A stretch of DNA of 8,432 nt. Origin: UBA1372 sp964496075. GTDB taxonomy: Bacteria; Patescibacteriota; Microgenomatia; UBA12405. The translations under genes were made by a program, and so were the position numbers. Below are positions 6,516 to 8,432 of the stretch, piece after piece (the first letter of the stretch is position 1; every line of letters begins with the position of its first letter). Location of the stretch: the NCBI GenBank assembly GCA_964496075.1, contig CAZBXB010000032.1, positions 1 through 8,432 on the forward strand, read 5' to 3'. The notes beneath the pieces were generated by a model, which did not search any database, was not told the DNA's origin, and saw nothing but the letters and a program-made list of their open reading frames with translations.

Positions 6516-7904
6516 ATGTCTCTTTTTAAAAAACCGTCAGTTTGTATTTGGCCCAAGTCTCACAGTCTGGAAATTTTTATTGATAGAAAGGAAAATAACC
6601 ATTTTGTTTTTGAGTTCGATTTGTGGCAGTCCTTACCAGATCAAGACGCCACTTCTCTTCACAGTTTTTTTAAGACGATTGCCGGTAAAAATATTTTTTT
6701 ATTACTTCCGGAAGAAGTCGCCACCACTAAATCTTTTACCTATGAATCAAGCATAGACAGTCTTACTAAAGATGAGATAATTGCCATGTTATCGTCAGTC
6801 ATAAATTTTAAAATCGATCCGGATCATCTTATATATAAACTTGAAGATAGCGGCACCAAAACCATTATCCGGGTTAGCCTTATTGACACTCAAAAAATCG
6901 ATGTTTTAAAAGCTAATATTGAAAAAATTGGTATAAAAATCACCGATTATCAACCCATGTCTTTGTCAATTGTCAACGTTATTTCCCAATTTTACGATAA
7001 AACATATTCTCTAATATATCCAATCGATCCACCTCAATATCTCTTTATTTTGTCTAAGAATAATAAAATATTTCTGACCGATACCATTAAAGGCGTCTCT
7101 TTAGATATCAAAAAGAAAATCAACTATTCTAAACTTTATTTTGGTAAGTCGGCCGAAAAACTTTTTATTCCTTCTGATTTTCAAACCGACCTAAAAGTCG
7201 GTGAAAAAATAGAGAAAAATCCTTTTGATGAAGCCAAAATTAGTAGCAAACTTGGTAAAAGTGCCAACTTTCCCTTACCGGTCCTTTCCTTTTTTGACGC
7301 TACCTTATATAAGCAAATCAAACAAACTACTGATATAATAAAGATAACTAAGTTAGAAAATTTTCAAAATAAAGTTCCAAAAATGGAAGACAAAAAAAAG
7401 AAAAATCCACTAGTTATCCTACTTGTTTTTATTGCCAGTCTATCAATTGTCTCGGCCATTCTTTGGTTTTTGCTAAACAAACAAGATGGTAGTATTGTCT
7501 CTCCAACTTCTCAAAATCAAACTCCAACTCCCGATGACCAATCAGTTCCCACCCAAGCTCCCACTTCTACTCCTCAGCCTGTTGTTGACTTGGCCAAAGA
7601 TCTAAAAATCAGAGTTCTAAACGCCACCGATATCAATGGCCAAGCTGCTACTTTTAAAAACGATCTGGTTGCCCTTGATTTTGAGGATATTTCCGTTGGC
7701 AATTCCAGCGAAACACTTACCAAAAACACAGTTAAATACAAAGCTTCAATTGAAGGGGTCGAAAGCTACATCACAGCCAATTTAGCCAGTTTTTCCCAAG
7801 CAGATTTTGATGACAGTTTAAATGACGATGATACCTACGATATTATCTTTCTTATTGGTCAAGATTTAACACCAGAGCCAACAGAAGAACCAGCTGACGA
7901 ATAG
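6516..7904 (+). CDS. Single-pass membrane protein: PilM/GspL-like cytoplasmic region plus LytR_C-type outer domain
   Basis: I do not recognise this as a named gene. The 462 residues divide into four parts. Residues 1-285 have the layout of an actin-like PilM/GspL domain: an MSLFKKP opening, FLLLPEEVATTKSF (61-74) followed by a helix and INFKIDPDHLIYKLE, then an SLIDTQKIDVLKANIEKIGI-type segment (121-140). The nucleotide-binding DxG motifs of true PilM are missing. KKKK (293-296) precedes a hydrophobic span at about 298-320, predicting a cytoplasmic N-terminus. A Pro/Thr/Ser/Gln-rich linker (326-357) leads to residues 362-451, which resemble the LytR/CpsA/Psr C-terminal (LytR_C) domain: IRVLNATDINGQA, a DISVGN strand, and IIFLIGQDL at the end. 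The tail is acidic. A TTG at 6495 would add seven residues, but the ATG at 6516 is preferred because MSLFKK is a typical PilM-like start. The stop is TAG. A cell-envelope role, perhaps in pilus or wall assembly, is inferred. Domain calls are by eye. Confidence 0.8.
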   Translation: MSLFKKPSVCIWPKSHSLEIFIDRKENNHFVFEFDLWQSLPDQDATSLHSFFKTIAGKNIFLLLPEEVATTKSFTYESSIDSLTKDEIIAMLSSVINFKIDPDHLIYKLEDSGTKTIIRVSLIDTQKIDVLKANIEKIGIKITDYQPMSLSIVNVISQFYDKTYSLIYPIDPPQYLFILSKNNKIFLTDTIKGVSLDIKKKINYSKLYFGKSAEKLFIPSDFQTDLKVGEKIEKNPFDEAKISSKLGKSANFPLPVLSFFDATLYKQIKQTTDIIKITKLENFQNKVPKMEDKKKKNPLVILLVFIASLSIVSAILWFLLNKQDGSIVSPTSQNQTPTPDDQSVPTQAPTSTPQPVVDLAKDLKIRVLNATDINGQAATFKNDLVALDFEDISVGNSSETLTKNTVKYKASIEGVESYITANLASFSQADFDDSLNDDDTYDIIFLIGQDLTPEPTEEPADE

Positions 7905-7907
7905 CTA

Positions 7908-8432
7908 TTAATCTATTTCTTTCAAAAGTTCATTTACTGTTCCCACCGCCAAGTTAATACCCCTATCTTGCGGATACACCTGAGAAAAGTTTAGCAAATA
8001 AACGTTATCAAGCTCAGTTTTTGTTTCCATTATTTTTTGCCTATAGTTACAATCAACCACATGTTGAGCTTTATTAAATCGACATACTTTACTTAAGATT
8101 ACCTTTTTTGGATCAAATTTAGGTACTATTTTTGCCAGATAATCAAAATATATTGATTTAATCTTACTGTCATCAGCTTTAAATATTTGGCTAGCTATAT
8201 CCACATAACTTCCCAAAAAATAGACATGTTGTCCGTCATACGCTTTTTTATCAACCAACTTAGTTTGCTCTACAAAAGCCACAAAAGGGGACTTAGTGTC
8301 GTTTATGTTATTCCAGTAATAATCCGACAAGTCTTGCTTACTACTAAATATTAAGTTGATTACCCCCAAATACTTTATTTGCCCTAGTTTTTTAATATAA
8401 ACTACATATTTTTTACTGTCTAGTATTTTGCC
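7908..8432 (-). CDS. FAD-dependent oxidoreductase, amine-oxidase/protoporphyrinogen-oxidase-like, C-terminal part
   Basis: The frame is open from the right window edge to a TAA at 7908-7910, giving 174 C-terminal residues; the N-terminal Rossmann FAD-binding half lies outside. A TTG at 8367-8369 is internal, because family-like sequence (YLGVINLIF) spans it. Seen here: YYWNNIND (38-45), PFVAFVEQTKLV (49-60), VYFLGSYVD, the PKFDP segment, and QVYPQDRGINLAV (151-163) near the end. The last resembles the YPEDRGTN-type motif that, in amine-oxidase-like flavoproteins of this sort, closes over the FAD. Proteins of this type are often annotated as NAD(P)/FAD-dependent oxidoreductases or protoporphyrinogen oxidases, but the substrate is unknown and no haem-pathway neighbour supports that name. 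It converges on the plus-strand gene with 3 bases between stops and belongs to a different transcript. Family assignment is from recalled motifs. Confidence 0.8.
   Translation of the reverse strand, partial: GKILDSKKYVVYIKKLGQIKYLGVINLIFSSKQDLSDYYWNNINDTKSPFVAFVEQTKLVDKKAYDGQHVYFLGSYVDIASQIFKADDSKIKSIYFDYLAKIVPKFDPKKVILSKVCRFNKAQHVVDCNYRQKIMETKTELDNVYLLNFSQVYPQDRGINLAVGTVNELLKEID

Noticed and set aside
7900..7909. Perfect 10-base palindrome AATAGCTATT between the convergent stop codons, as a bidirectional terminator
   Set aside because: The arm is only 5 bases, AT-rich and has no loop or T-run; it is too weak to act as an intrinsic terminator and is explained by the two stop codons.
1..8432. 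UGA or UAG genetic-code reassignment
   Set aside because: No gene needs UGA as a sense codon, Gly uses GGN normally, and TAG is a working stop at 7902-7904; a single TAG in rpoB is not enough evidence.

Overview
The window reads as chromosomal housekeeping DNA from a bacterium of the candidate phyla radiation (Patescibacteria), possibly the Microgenomates group. The reasons are a moderately AT-rich, lysine-rich coding style, near-zero intergenic space, almost no Shine-Dalgarno sequences, RNA polymerase and ribosomal proteins that are clearly bacterial but divergent, and two lineage-flavoured genes at the right end. The group assignment is an inference from sequence style and was not tested by phylogeny. 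The standard code fits: TAA ends five genes, TAG ends one, and no gene needs UGA recoding.

Layout. Positions 2-7904 form one tightly packed plus-strand block: rpoB (3' two fifths only, cut by the left edge), rpoC, rpsL, rpsG, then a membrane protein with a PilM/GspL-like cytoplasmic part and a LytR_C-type outer domain. Successive genes overlap by 8 bases, overlap by 1 base, or are separated by 2 and then 26 bases, so the block looks like a single transcription unit with translational coupling. On the minus strand, 7908-8432 holds the C-terminal part of a FAD-dependent oxidoreductase of the amine-oxidase/protoporphyrinogen-oxidase-like type. It converges on the plus-strand block with only 3 bases between the stop codons. 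No RNA genes, insertion sequences, CRISPR arrays or convincing terminators are visible, and no gene-free stretch exceeds 30 bases.

How the genes work together. RpoB and RpoC form the two-subunit catalytic core of RNA polymerase; S12 and S7 are small-subunit ribosomal proteins (decoding centre and head). This is the usual rpoBC-str gene neighbourhood, but the genes expected next (fusA, tuf) are absent here and the membrane protein sits in their place.

Points for a second look: an in-frame TAG in rpoB at a normally Tyr position, close to several changed active-site-region residues; natural changes in RpoC and S12 at functionally important sites (including a position where K to R gives streptomycin resistance); a strong bias for the Pro codon CCG to be followed by G; and the unusual PilM-like/LytR_C architecture. 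I see no clear evidence of a wholly new multi-gene system.
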